Origin: Breviolum minutum Mf 1.05b.01
Taxonomy: Eukaryota > Sar > Dinophyceae > Suessiales > Symbiodiniaceae
Reading direction: 5' to 3'
Assembly: GCA_000507305.1 (NCBI GenBank)
Contig: DF241090.1
Location: 1 to 64,000 of the forward strand
Length of the DNA: 64,000 bases
The position numbers were made by a program, and so were the translations under genes. Positions 39,301 through 48,731 of the stretch are shown here, piece after piece; within the stretch, counting starts at the first letter, position 1, and each line of letters starts with the position of its first letter. The notes beneath the pieces are model-generated. The model saw only the letters and a program-made list of their open reading frames with translations, did no database searches and was not told where the DNA came from.

Positions 39301-40960
39301 AGCGCCAACTCGCCCACTGTAACCAAACCATCGAACCACAATTTGTATGATCGGTTGGTATAAGTGTACAATCAGTAATCGAACTTTGAACCATCGGTTT
39401 GTACAAGTGAAACAAAGCATGTAAAACATCTTGAAAACTGAGAATGTTCAGAATACAGGAAGTCTATCCGATTGAAAAGTTTGATGGTTCCCTGTGCACT
39501 GAGAATCACTGAGATGGTTGAGAAACAAAAACATAAGGAAACCAACAAAACAGAATAAACAATTCTAAACATATAGTGACTTGCAATTTACTTGAAACAC
39601 AACTTTGGAATTTTCTCTGGAAGAGAATCTTGAACACGTTTAAAACACAAGTCGTTTTTTGGGGGGAGCCATGACCCGCTTAACCGGCGGTAGACACATC
39701 CCCAAAAAAAAACACCCAACAACACCCCACCTTCAGACACCAAAACCTCCGCTTCACCGGATTGGATGATGAAAAATTCCTTGCCCACATCACCTGGACA
39801 TCAGGTGAAGGAGGTGAAGAGGGGAAACAAGAAGCCATACAACACCGGACCGTTGAAGCCAGAGATTTTGAAAGAGAATGTATATATCCCTATAACATAA
39901 GATTAGTTGTATAAATAGAAACAAATAAATGATTACAGTAGAATGTCGTGTAGAAACAAGAATCATGATAGACAACATACTAGAATAGGATACGGATATT
40001 GGTTCTTTTTGGAGAAAGGAATCTACCGCTAGATTTTGGGCATTTGTGAAACTCGGTCACAAAGCTCTTGCACCACCGTCTTTTGATGAGTGGTTCAAAG
40101 TGAGAATGGACAAAAACAAGTTGTGAGCACTCTCCTCTGGAGCCCCTCGTGCTACCAGTATCAAATGGGTCTGTCCTGCCATAGTTTTCTTTGGTGATGA
40201 AGTTGCTCCTTTTGTTAGGTTCAAATATCTGTATCGAAAATCAAATCAAACTCACCTTGCCAAAAGTCATATTTAAATGTTCACATGTTCATTCAACTCG
40301 CCAAGGTGACCCAAAACATGTTCCTCCCATGTTTGGTCTAAAGGTTGCAATTTTCGAGTTGCTAGTGGGGTCCCAACTGAAGGTAAGAAGGCATCTGGGG
40401 ACTGGCTGAGTTTGCATAGGAGGTTCGTTTTTTGTGAAAGTGAATCTCCGACATTTCAGGGATTCCATGTATATATACATATACAAATAGTTCCAACTTT
40501 CAACTATCTATGATAAAAACGTACATATATAATATCAATAATGATAATAGTAATTTTTATTATTATATATACATATATTATATATTCCATATATTTCCCA
40601 ACTATGTAGATTTTCCGACTACCCAGTGAATTTGCGGAGATCGGTGTTGCTGGGTAGTCATGTGGGCCTTCTCGCACCCATTTAGAGCGCGACATTGGGA
40701 GGATCTTCAAAGTACTTAAATCATATTATATGTAGCGCCTCCCCTGCCCAACCAGCACCCCACACTTCAAAAAGAAAACCACGTAACATCACGCAATCCA
40801 AAATACCACCACAAACAAAACAAAACTTTCCAAACTAACATCTACACCAACACCAGGAAGTTTTGCAACCAAGTGACCCTGAGTGATGATGGTCTGTCCG
40901 GCTTTGAAGGGCTGATTAACGCAGGCGGCCGCCAAGATGGGATGCTGATCCTTTGGCAGC
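9360..40960 (-). CDS. Cyclic-nucleotide-dependent protein kinase (PKG family), about 36 exons, N-terminus unresolved
   Basis: A serine/threonine kinase of the AGC class that is switched on when cyclic nucleotide binds its three N-terminal regulatory domains. Reading the minus strand, 36 short exons join in frame to about 735 residues: three cyclic-nucleotide-binding domains, a linker, a complete kinase domain and an AGC tail ending GWDKDFVPR and stop. Each junction was accepted because phase, family motif and a G(T/C/A)...AG|G splice pattern agreed. Donors are 16 GT, 9 GC and 9 GA; GC and GA donors are known in dinoflagellates. Exon coordinates are in the domain entries below. The start codon and first residues lie upstream of 40960 and were not found; one residual linker piece before the kinase is also missing. 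The family call is very firm. Preference for cGMP over cAMP is inferred from the family, not shown. Three binding domains and Met as gatekeeper differ from apicomplexan PKG, which has four domains and Thr. Confidence 0.95.
10982..11090. mobile_element. Palindromic MITE-like element inside a PKG intron
   Basis: Terminal inverted repeats of about 28 bases begin CTCTCTGGTAAACTAACATA on both strands; one mismatch is at TACGTTAG against CTATGTTAG. The AACTAACATAG motif is shared with the element at 5534-5626. It lies in the intron between exons 11120-11167 and 10492-10597. A further inverted CCAGAG follows outside. Confidence 0.8.
11120..13541 (-). CDS. PKG kinase C-lobe exons (subdomains IX-XI)
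   Basis: Exons in coding order: 13452-13541, 13054-13117, 12226-12297, 11120-11167. They read WWMLGVLIFEFMTGSAPFEA, PYPMQIYAKVL, KGINAVKFPPQLSPQCVDII, KAICQKEPADRLPM, LTGGSKNIKTH and AWYKGFNWDKFQDFTL. The conserved DWW and GxxPF motifs, the RLPM turn with the invariant late Arg, and the WYKGFNWDKF segment typical of the AGC C-lobe boundary are all present. Introns out of these exons are GA, GC, GC and GA. In every case the next exon begins with the same two bases. Confidence 0.95.
13950..14096. mobile_element. Probable decayed MITE-like element in a PKG intron
   Basis: It starts CTGCGGTAAACAAACATAGC and ends with TTTTCACCGCAG; an inner copy of GCCATATTAGCTATG echoes the inverted end. The resemblance to the AACTAACATAG ends of the other elements suggests the same family with an AT-rich insertion in the middle (13991-14020). 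Confidence 0.5.
14236..16751 (-). CDS. PKG kinase catalytic and activation-loop exons (subdomains VI-VIII)
   Basis: Exons in coding order: 16662-16751, 15971-16020, 15270-15324, 14236-14299. They read FYGSEKHAKFYTSGVL, CAFDHLHERHIIY, RDLKPENLLLNEKGHLK (catalytic Asp and Asn), VTDMGLAKFVIGKTYTTCG and TPDYFAPEVIASTGHTHAVD. The metal-binding motif is DMG instead of DFG. The activation-loop Thr of the AGC class is present in YTTCGT. The join inside YRD needs a GA donor (TATA|GAAACT) and gives Y-R-D-L only that way. TCG|GTP likewise needs a GA donor. These are two of the cleanest demonstrations of non-canonical donors in the window. Confidence 0.95.
18024..22060 (-). CDS. PKG kinase N-lobe exons (subdomains I-V)
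   Basis: Exons in coding order: 21985-22060, 21014-21061, 20054-20082, 18825-18886, 18024-18095. They read KVGLLGAGGFGAVELWEHK (glycine loop GAGGFG), ATHETY, AMKCISKGFIVKTGMQ (ATP-anchoring Lys in AMK), DSVITEKNIL (helix-C Glu in TEKN), FMTNSDFIIRLYETYNSDMA and then the hinge SIYFLMEPALGGELY. The gatekeeper, three residues after YF, is Met. Introns between them are GT, GA, GT, GT and GC out of the block. All phases agree. Confidence 0.95.
21840..21948. mobile_element. Palindromic MITE-like element at the 5' end of a PKG intron
   Basis: The left end ACACCCCGGATGATTAACAT and the right-end complement ACACCCTGGAAGATTAACAG form an imperfect inverted repeat that continues through GAACCTG. It begins about 36 bases into the intron that starts at 21984 on the minus strand, so it nearly abuts the 5' splice site of exon 21985-22060. 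Confidence 0.75.
22160..22212. repeat. (AT)n tract
   Basis: Alternating TATATATA broken by ACAT, ending ATATGATGTATATATG. It lies just upstream (coding sense) of the first kinase exon. Confidence 0.85.
23578..23625 (-). CDS. PKG candidate linker exon between domain C and kinase
   Basis: It begins GCCTCAAAGG after an ACCAG acceptor, matching the GC donor and phase 0 of the preceding exon (24867-24899). In that phase it reads ASKVVKSRGKRTTGAA, a basic stretch expected of the regulatory-to-catalytic linker. Its donor (GA at GATGAAC) then gives a phase that does not fit the kinase exon at 21985-22060, so another small exon probably lies between 22.1 and 23.6 kb. Read in the other phase it ends ENERRVLQ and would join directly to KVGLLGAGG. 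This is plausible but unproven. Confidence 0.45.
24867..29002 (-). CDS. PKG exons 14-20: cyclic-nucleotide-binding domain C
   Basis: Exons in coding order: 28869-29002, 28167-28234, 27975-28034, 27204-27226, 26055-26112, 25814-25843, 24867-24899. They read KIQEYVKYLSRVEILNSLL, EKHFSKNDVIIQQG, DAGTTFYILFEGEVAVSVDG, KVVGKPQKLLGDS, ASEDRGTA, QYFGERALLRNEPRAATVK, VVTSKTFSLD and EAFDLLLGPLE. The cassette is FGERALLRNEPRAAT with Glu and Arg. The exon at 27204-27226 is only 23 bases. The exon at 25814-25843 starts GTTGTC after ...GCATA, so its acceptor is AG only if the cut is shifted by one base. Its 3' end (GA donor) could be three bases earlier. The last exon closes the domain with the typical LLLGPLE helix. 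Confidence 0.88.
27017..27137. repeat. Direct repeat with inverted copy in a PKG intron
   Basis: TTTGGGGCCCGGTGG occurs twice in tandem (27017-27046). The complement CCAAACCACCAGGCCCCAAA follows at about 27116-27135, so the block can fold into a hairpin of about 20 base pairs. It lies in the intron between exons 27204-27226 and 26055-26112. Confidence 0.75.
29914..35567 (-). CDS. PKG exons 7-13: cyclic-nucleotide-binding domain B
   Basis: Exons in coding order: 35539-35567, 34203-34245, 33596-33667, 32009-32072, 31410-31471, 30362-30403, 29914-29939. They read VKLDEVRVKQ, IIDIAWKETVPSGK, EIIAQGDLAADYFYICQSG plus TFEIF, a variable loop with SKKQLVQTVTSG, SFGELALLYLVPRAATVVAK, EASVVWVIDRKNFK and DILMKVSDE. 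The cassette FGELALLYLVPRAAT keeps the Glu and Arg. The junction between 33596 and 32072 is odd: the downstream exon starts GTGAGAAAC directly after ...CACGTG, so no AG acceptor is present if the frame is kept. An alternative start after ...CACAG would add a few residues but needs a non-G-start donor. Confidence 0.9.
32404..32540. repeat. AT-rich minisatellite (GTGATATAAT units)
   Basis: (AT)n is followed by about six copies of a 10-base unit GTGATATAAT that decays to ATGATATAAT. It lies in the PKG intron upstream of exon 32009-32072. Confidence 0.85.
34372..34398. repeat. Copy of dispersed TACTGTTGATGGATGAAATCC repeat
   Basis: Reads GTACTGTTGATGGATGAAAT then CCTGCACCAG. It lies in the PKG intron between exons 35539-35567 and 34203-34245. 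Confidence 0.65.
36057..36330. repeat. Compound tetranucleotide tract in a PKG intron
   Basis: AACT, AACC, AAAC and GAAA units follow one another in blocks (AACTAACT about 36107-36140 and 36171-36200, AAACAAAC about 36211-36260, GAAAGAAA about 36275-36315). Degenerate AACT units continue to about 36470. It lies in the intron between exons 36658-36814 and 35539-35567. Confidence 0.9.
36658..36814 (-). CDS. PKG exon 6: linker between binding domains A and B
   Basis: This is the longest exon of the gene (157 bases, 52 codons). It contains EKIQFANRKAV, APSEKTNEERQLMEMALKKN and NENIQTM. It continues the end of domain A and supplies the helix that opens domain B. The exon begins GATGGGC after an ACCAG acceptor. 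To keep frame with exon 5 (ending CTTGGAGC) the upstream intron must begin GA, which is non-canonical but frequent in this gene. The downstream donor is GT after ATG. Confidence 0.92.
37550..40960 (-). CDS. PKG exons 1-5: cyclic-nucleotide-binding domain A
   Basis: Exons, in coding order: 40878-40960, 39731-39793, 39076-39123, 38361-38410, 37550-37608. They give the beta-barrel fold of a cyclic-nucleotide-binding domain: FKAGQTIITQGDVGKEFFII, then SGEAEVLVSEGG, LKQGDYFGENALL, RNEPRSATIKA and the closing helix around KITQEKFKQMLGA. The phosphate-binding cassette is FGENALLRNEPRSAT, with both the conserved Glu and the Arg present. Introns: GT, GT, GC, GT, and GA into the next exon. The first exon may start at 40960 (after ...GGAAG) or 40950 (after ...CCAAAG). 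The first choice keeps LPKDQHPIL, which fits the usual helix spacing better, but its 5' partner exon is not identified. Confidence 0.92.
37921..37994. mobile_element. MITE-like element related to the one at 5534-5626
   Basis: The core CTGAAAATGACACCCTGGAA, GAGGAGATTCCTTTTGGAAA is nearly identical to the core at 5534-5626. The inverted ends are more decayed (AACCTGAAAATGACA against TGAGATGTCATGTTAAACG). It lies inside the PKG intron 37609-38360. Confidence 0.65.
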
Positions 40961-43900
40961 CTTCCATGTCGTAAGTTGCGGCCATCCGGCCATCCAAGGT
41001 GTGAAAGATAGGGAAAGGTTGTTATTTGTATCCCGGGTTTTTCCAAGTAACAAACACTGGTCAAAACATTGATGCACCCTTTCGCACTGTTAATGGCTGT
41101 TCTCCTTGACCCGTTGATAGGTAGTTCATTCATGATTCCTGTAGGGTAGTCTCAGGCATCTTTTCCGTGCTTTGCGGGATTTTCAGTTGCAGCCATCAAC
41201 AGTACAACAGTATATACAGAACAGCGCATGGAACATCCCCACCTTCAATTTCAGGGTTTGTTTCTTGACATGTGTCTCTTTCAACTCCTGGTTGTTTAAC
41301 GAAATTTTACAAGGGTCATCAACCCAAGTGTACTTGTATCGTGCATGCGCATGCCCAGCCATAGGATACTGGGGCTCCACATGGCGGATGGTTCAAAGCT
41401 CATCCCCATCTTAATCATCTTACCCTTACCAGCACTCCGAACAGCACCAAGTTACCTCATGAACAGGGGAACTTGGGAGAGAAACGACATAGTTTCCTCA
41501 TACTTCTTGTTCTCCTGTCCGAGAAAGGCGTCGCCACACCCCTCGAGAGGCAACGCAGAGTTGAAATTCAGGGGCCTTCGGGTGGGCATGGCATCCTAGT
41601 TAGCGGGGGATGGGATCCTTATGTATCACGGCCTGTGTTATGTAAATATAACTACAGTACCTAGTTTGTCATCTCCTAACCTCCTGTAGTTTTACCCGAA
41701 CCATGAGTTGATTTTGCGCTGTTTGAAGGATCGCTCCACTATCGTCGTGGCAGTTTCGGGTGCGTTAAATCACCTGCCCATACAGCTATTACTTGTTTGA
41801 TTGTTAGAAAATTGGAAGCTATTTCCAAGCAATTTTTTCCATCATATTATGGTAACACACATGTTTTTCAGGAGAATCATATTCCGTCTTGAGCACATCC
41901 CTTCACCCCAGATCTCCTCTTTGGCTTGCTGCTTATCGACAGCATTGGTAGTACCTGGTGGTATAAACACCCTCATGGGATGGTCATTCAAGTCGAAGAA
42001 GGGTCATCCCACTGTTAATAGGACTCCTTTCAAATGATCCAGTTGCATTAATAACCAATGCCCTTGTGTAGGTGAAGCACTCTTCATAGAAATGAGGATG
42101 TTTGGTGTGCGGTGAATGATTCGTGTCCCGCAGTGTTACAGAAGTTTAAGCAATTTAAGCAGATAGAACTGCACAATGAATCCATTGAAGTCCATACCAT
42201 TCAAGCAAGCCGTATCTTGAACATGCTGGACTGCCCATAGCATCTCCAAGTGTCAGTTCGTCGTAAGGGGTCATACCCCGTGGTCCGCTGGTCCACTGAA
42301 CTGTGAGTGAACCCATGACATGCTTCCTTCCAACAAAAATCATCCATAGTGCGAAGTGTGAAAGATTGTCCCATGGCAAAACTTTGATCCCTTTCTAAAG
42401 ATCATGCATGATCGACAAAAAATAACAGAAACTCGAGGAAGCTCTGCTGTTACTTAAGCTCAAAGGGTTCTTGAGTTGTGGCTTGCCAAGTGATAGATAG
42501 TCAATTACGAGTACCATTCTTGCCAAAGCTCTTGGGAAGTAGTAGCAAAACGAAGGCATTGTGCGTATGTGACAAGTATTTACAAGTATCAGACCAATAC
42601 CAATCACCCAAATCATCACAAATTGTCACAAATTGGCATTGTCCAAGTCACCGCTTTTACTTTCTTTCTTTCCAGGGCTATTGCCACTGCTTTGCACACA
42701 ACCCATTGGTATGCGGCTTTTCGCGGCTGAACTTCCACCGTGGCTCCGCCAGACGCTCTTGAGCTTTTGTCCTTGCCTGAGAAATAAAGGATTCAACGAG
42801 GCCTTCTCAGGTGATACATCAAAAATAATGATGTCTTACTCTATAAGGGGGCAGATGAAAACACAGTTGCAGCATCCAACTTCAGGGGTGTTCAAATGGG
42901 ATGAAAACCCATGGAGGTTGCCACATGCCTCTCAACAGGCTCGCTTTAATAAACCTGGCTTGACTTGAAGTATGTTTTCAATTTTGGCCGAGAGGTAACT
43001 CTGTTCATGGCTCCCAAATAGGGTTGGGGGTTCTAGACACCCAGCTCAGGCCGTATTTGGACTATTAGTGGATTATGGATTGTGGCATCAATTTTCGGAC
43101 CTTTTTCCAAGCATTGAACAAGCGAACTCACATTTGCCAGAAAACTAAGAAACACTCCAAAACGCTGGCACTTCCCCTTTTCCATGATCCGGATCAAGTA
43201 GGGGAATACCGACGAGGTCTCATTGGTCGGGGGTTCCTACTTGCCAATTGATTGACCCTGCTTAAGTCCCTGTAGGGTTTCTAATCCCTCAACACAGATG
43301 AAACAGTCGAAACTATTCGGCCGTGCAAAATGTGTGCAACATGAACCGAGTCAGAAAAGCCCATGAATCATTGGCTGGTCATGGCTGGTCCCTCCTGTAA
43401 ATGGCTTTAAGTCAACCCGGTGCATTAACCACTTGAACATCAAAGCACCATGCCCCCAAATGGCCAATCAGAAACACCTGTTATTCTAGACAGTTTCAAG
43501 TAGGATGAATTTAGACAATCATGAAGGGTCGACACCGATTGTGAACGGAAGTTCGCAATAACTGTTTTCGTGTACCCCAGATACACTCAACAAAACCAGC
43601 TTACACTTGTCTTGCAGTTCCCCCCCAAAGAACTATTTGGATTCGTCCAGTTACTTGACATATCTTCACATGACAAACTCATTTGTCTGAGATCTGAGTT
43701 GAAAAACTAGGGTGTCATCATGCCCTCAAACTACAGCTGACTCAAACCCGTTCACCATCGCTCAAAACATCTGGCCACGCTACGAGTTTCTCGCCGCTAA
43801 GAAAAGGACAGAAGACAAGAGTGCCAGCAAAAAATGAGCGTGTTTGCGATGTTCACAATGCCCTAACCCTAAGGCAAAGGCTTGAGCACAAAAAATCCAC

Positions 43901-44702
43901 GCCGCGTTGTTTGGATGCAGCAGCATCCAACCATGAAACACGTACACAATGTACAAAGGAAAAAGCCTACCAGCAGGTGCAAATGGATGCTCACCCCCAA
44001 GCAATAGTAAAATACTCCACTTCTTGGTTTGATTGTCCCAGTCTCAAAGTATCTTAGATGTAAACGACCAACCTGAAACACCAATTTAGACCATTAGTTG
44101 ATGATTTGGAGGTTCTGCATACCGCTCGTCCCTCGATTTTGGATTGGAGAATGATCTTCAATTGTCTGAGGATCTGAATGTGAAAAAGCACAATAGGCCT
44201 ATGAGTGAGCCAATGTGAAAAGACAGCTGAACTTTCAAACATTTGATGTCCTCTGTCACTACGGCACATGACAAACCCAAAACTGACATCGGGAGACACG
44301 TCTATAAACAATTTGTATCATGGCAATGTCTTTCAGAATTATAACACTACCCAAGGATTTGTCGCCCTTCAGATTCTCCATCAATACAAATATGTAATGT
44401 ATGTATATATCTATATTTATGTTTGCATGCACATATATTGCATTAAACATCGTATCATCAAAGCATTAAACACTGAAAGATTTGGAGGCCTTGCTCTTGC
44501 AACGTCTCTTTCACAGATTGTTTGCTGAAAGTCGGACGCCGTTGTACTATGGCATGAGATCAAATTTCAATCAACGCTTCAAAGAAAATGGTACAATGCC
44601 TATAACACAAAATTCAGGGTGCCCCCTTGGGGAATGAAAAAATGGGATCACAGTTAGGATTGGTAGGTAGAGCTATTGAAAGCTCAATGATTTTGAGCTT
44701 AC

Positions 44703-44790
44703 CATTCCACCCGCCGCCTTCTCCGGTCGTCCGGGCGACGTAGAACACCTTTCATCGTCTCCGGCGGTTCATTGACCAAAAAAGAAGCTA
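44703..44790. other. GC-rich, exon-like island
   Basis: This is a short GC-rich patch in an AT-rich neighbourhood. The minus strand has an ATG and reads MKGVLRRPDDRRRRRVEW up to a GTAAGC donor; the plus strand reads PPAAFSGRPGDVEHLSSSP. It could be a first exon of the kinase gene or an exon of an unknown gene. Nothing seen decides between them. Confidence 0.3.
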
Positions 44791-45606
44791 TACCATTGGA
44801 CAACTAGAAGCAACGGCCAAAAGGCGAAAAAAAAAACAACACGTTTATATATATATATAGCTGTTCCACAACTTTCTGTGGGGGAAAGATGTTGATAAAT
44901 TAGAATAACCAATAATCATACAAAAAAACACCCATTTCCGTTGCCGGAAAGTACGTCTGATTCTGTCAAGGGAGTCAGGGAGTCAGCTGAGACCACTTGT
45001 TTCAAACCACGGCTATCCACGGCTATCCATTGTTTGGGCCAAACCGTTCCTTGAGATGCTAATGAAATTGGGAACTTGTTGGCTACATGCACCTCTGAAA
45101 TTGGACACAAAAACCCACCAGATTTCCACAGGAAGAACCAAGGGCCCCAAACCAGCTGAAAACCATGAAAAATCTGCAAGGCACGTTGGGAAGATGTTCT
45201 ACGAATTCTGAGTTATAAAGTTTCTAGTTTCTTTCTAAAGGTGGGTCGTGGTTTCATCATTCGCCTAAATCAACCAATTTCCAAATGCACCACTATTATT
45301 TGCTCAGTGGGTGGCTCAAAAATACCCTTTCTCTCCATCAAAGCCGGCCATACGGAAATGGAATTTAACACTTACAGATCTTGAGGTAGCCAGTTTGTTG
45401 AAGATGTTATTTCTTGGTCATGTCCACCCCGGCAAATTCAAGCTGTCCAAATTGATGGGGTTCAATACCAACACAAACAATTCCTACTAAAATGGACCCC
45501 TCCCTTAAAAAAAAAGGGTCCGAAACTTGAGATTCATCATCTAAAAACCATCTGCTGCCCCCTTCACTGCTGCTTCAGAAATGCCACTCTTAATTGCAGA
45601 ACCATC

Positions 45607-45649
45607 TTCAAAAAGGTCGCAGCGTACGATCCAGTCCACCAACGTCAGC
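45607..45649 (-). CDS. Candidate upstream PKG exon
   Basis: The minus strand reads LTLVDWIVRCDLFE after a CCGAG acceptor, and a possible GA donor follows. C-D-L-F-E is typical of the helix just before a cyclic-nucleotide-binding domain. A phase-0 join to 40950 (DQHPIL) is possible but leaves the helix about four residues short; a join to 40960 (LPKDQ) fails in phase. An additional exon may be missing. Confidence 0.3.
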
Positions 45650-45888
45650 CTCGGCAGATGAGAATCGATTTTTTCCCCTCGTAGAAGGTAAGATGATTCC
45701 CGGTTTGCCAATACAGGCCAAAGATGAAACATTTCTTGAAAAAAATGCCTAAGTGTTGCCAGATGTTTAATAGAAAGTAATTCTAGGATTCACGGATTCA
45801 CCCAACACTTCTGGGTACCAAAGCAACCAAATGGGATACACCGCCGGACCCAATTTATTCCCTGAAGAAATTGGAATCGAAATACCTT

Positions 45889-45931
45889 TCCTTTCGGATA
45901 GCGGTTGGACATCCTCTAGCGGTTGGACGGA
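45889..45931. repeat. Tandem AGCGGTTGGA repeat
   Basis: AGCGGTTGGACATCCTCT is followed by AGCGGTTGGACGG. Two copies, outside supported exons. Confidence 0.7.
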
Positions 45932-48484
45932 ATCCCTAGGAAGTTCTATTCCACTGAGCAGGTATGGATTAGCACGCACCCGGACCACCCAAACATGTGT
46001 TTTTGCACCTTGTTGCTAGTTTACACTCTTGATGAACATGTTCACCCATATTAAATCAAAATAAATAATATAGAACAAGCTTTAACCCTTCGAGAAAACT
46101 GTCTACTCCTGTTCACCTTGTCCCTGGATCCCTGGACAAAGTTTTTTCGCTGAACTTACTCACACTATCTTAAAAGCAGATAGTGCTTGACTCCCCTTGA
46201 AATTACTTTCTATTTAGGCAGCAAGCCCTGTTGGCCAACGCCAGTCCGCCAAAAAACTACTCCCTTCAAAACATCCAGCCAACTCACACCTCTAAAGAGA
46301 TTCATCCGGGGCAAATTCCTGTTTTTAAATATATATATATATATTTACATCCGATTTCTATAAAGCCTGGTGATGGGGTGGGATTTCATCTCCTTCGTAT
46401 ATTACCCAAACTACAAGGCAGGTTTTGTTCACTGCTACGTTGGCAGTACTTTTTCAAGGAGGGACGATGATTGAGATGTGTTTGAAAGATATCCAACGGT
46501 TGGAAGAGAATGGCAGAGATCTGTACAAGCAATATTCTCGAAACAATGATATGCCATGATAGAAATGCATGAAAATACAAAGTCATCGTTTTAGCAATCC
46601 AGGATGAACCTGTTGCAAGTTCTTTGGTAGTAATCCAGAAGTTCGCATAAGCTAAGCAAACTCCACAAAAATGGTTTGTGTTGGTGCAACGACATCTGGA
46701 GGATCATGGTCCTACCTTGCTTTCGATGTCGCATGTTCAAAACCTTCATCGTAAATCTACCATATGGGTATGTCTCAAAATTAAGACCCCTGAATCTCCC
46801 CAAAACGCTCAATTTTAGAAGGAACCTAGTGGACTTGGCAAAGTTCTACTTTTGAGACATATCCATAAAGCATTTGAAAATGATCTTACCCACTGAATTC
46901 AACCTTCAAAAAAGAAGCTGTATGCCATGCCTCTTCAACCTCTTCATATCTATCTAACTCAGATTCCAATGCCGCAAAAAGGTTGGAAAAGTTAAATCAT
47001 CTATCAACTGGGAGGATAGAATGCTTTCAACATCACCTCCAGCACTGCCAGCCCTTTGAATGATCCCTGAGGTTAGCTGGTCATCATGACTGGCATCTTT
47101 TATATCCATATATATCGGGCGTGATCTGGTTCACCCACACAAACGAACTATGAACCACTTCGTACTCGCTATATAAACTGGTTGGGTTCAACGAAAAGTA
47201 CCCAACATGTTCGTCCAAAGCACTCCAGACCCGCAGGGTCAAGAACATCCACCAAAGCACCCTGTTTCAGGCAGCAGAAAAAAAAACACCTACTCATCTC
47301 ATGGCCAAAAAAGAAGTTGGAGTATGAGTTAAGTTTACAGTAAGAAGTCAGGATAGAAGTATTTGGGTTTTAACAACTGCTTCAATTAATCTTTTTGGAT
47401 TGTTCAAAAAAGGGGTATCATTAAGCCACCATTTTCAATACTTTATTCAATAAGTCTGTAATTCCATTGCGTTCAAAAAAAGGTGTATTATCTTGTTGTT
47501 GCTTATACTTGCACCGTTATACCACCGAGGTTTTCCATGCAAAGACACCCGGCTTGCATGGATACATGTCCCATCAGTCTGGGTTACAATACCCAGCCAA
47601 TGGACTTGTTTCGGGAGATTGTCAGGTGTCATGAAATCATTTCTCATCCTTTCCCCAAGCCTATCGTCAGGTTGTAGACAAGAACCCTTTAATATTCATT
47701 GATTTGTGAGTGTGTAATATGCTCAAACCATCAATTGTAAACATATGAATTTCATGTATTTGATCTGGTCAAATTACGAAAAAACTTCTGCAACAATCAC
47801 ACTGTCCTAAAATTAGTGGGAATTCCCCTGTGGCTGGCCCCAAGGCCAAAAAGCTTGAAGTGAGGTTCACTGCGAAGTGTTTCCAAACGAACGACAAAAA
47901 CATGGCCCCAGGTTGATCGTCTGTTACAAAGGGCTGGGAGTTTGAAATGCCCCCTGACACAGGAATTCCTATAGATCAAACAATATACATACCGAGTTCT
48001 AACATATTTCTAAATGCAACTGGTTAGAATACAATATATATATATACACATTTTTTGTTTTTGCGTCTCAATTATACCTAGACAAAGCTTTATTCCCTCA
48101 GAACCCTACTCTGGTTGCACCAGCTTTATTGAAAACTGTGTTCCACGATGGTTGGGTTGGGCCGAACCGCAACAAAAAGAAGTTTCCCTGGAAAAAAGGT
48201 GCATTTTCATGAGGCTTCCCTCACTCCACCATTTCGCAAGGCTCAAGTCACCCGCAAGTAGCAAGTTTACCAGCACAGAGGGACAAGAGGATCCATAGAT
48301 TTGTCTTTGACTTGGAAGTATCTAACCATTCAGATTCAGAGTCAATCGTTCTCAACCAGCTCTAGAGATTTCAGATTTGCAAGATCTCAAATGTATGCCA
48401 CAGACCAAAACCCATCAACCACGAACAACGACCAAAACCCCTAACGAGGCCTGAAACCTCGCACGCTCTCCGAGACGCAAGGTC

Positions 48485-48562
48485 ATGGCCACAGCAGACA
48501 GCCACTGCGGCGCAGCGTCGTCTGCGGCATCGACGGTGAAGGAGAGAAGGCCTCATCGCAAG
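48485..48562 (+). CDS. Candidate first exon, strand uncertain
   Basis: A GC-rich block that starts with ATG and reads MATADSHCGAASSAASTVKE, then RRPHRK, up to a GT donor (GTTTGGG). Codons favour G or C in the third position, as expected for dinoflagellate exons. The minus strand over the same block is equally open and reads FTVDAADDAAPQWLSAVAMT, which could be an upstream exon of the kinase gene. I recognise neither. Confidence 0.3.
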
Positions 48563-48699
48563 GTTTGGGAGATCGCAGAAAGCGGTGAACATCAGGATAT
48601 GTTTGAAATCTGGCAAACACACCTAATTCTAAAAGGGATGCCAAAATTACATCAATTTCCGATTGTTGTTGCCAAAATGTTGCATGTAAGCAATAATAA

Positions 48700-48731
48700 C
48701 ATCCAATAACATCCAATAACATCCAATAACC
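48700..48731. repeat. Tandem ATAACATCCA repeat
   Basis: Three copies of the 10-base unit ATAACATCCA. Confidence 0.8.

Larger units (their letters stand above)
40961..48484. other. Region upstream of the resolved PKG exons, mostly unassigned
   Basis: The missing PKG N-terminus should lie here or further right on the minus strand. Candidate pieces are at 45607-45649 and about 44703-44790 (separate entries). The remainder shows low-complexity stretches and short shadow frames. A 78-codon plus-strand frame at 43821-44057 has no splice or homology support. Confidence 0.4.

Noticed and set aside
39281..39330. Minus-strand VGELALSRMLKDLAG after a TTACAG, resembling a phosphate-binding cassette
   Set aside because: It lies between exons 39731-39793 and 39076-39123, where the cassette is out of order. 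The true cassette of domain A is supplied by 39076-39123 plus 38361-38410. It lacks the PRxAT part.
43821..44057. 78-codon plus-strand open frame, with CCCTAACCCTAAG inside
   Set aside because: No recognisable domain and no splice partner. Two telomere-like units are too few to mean a telomere relic.
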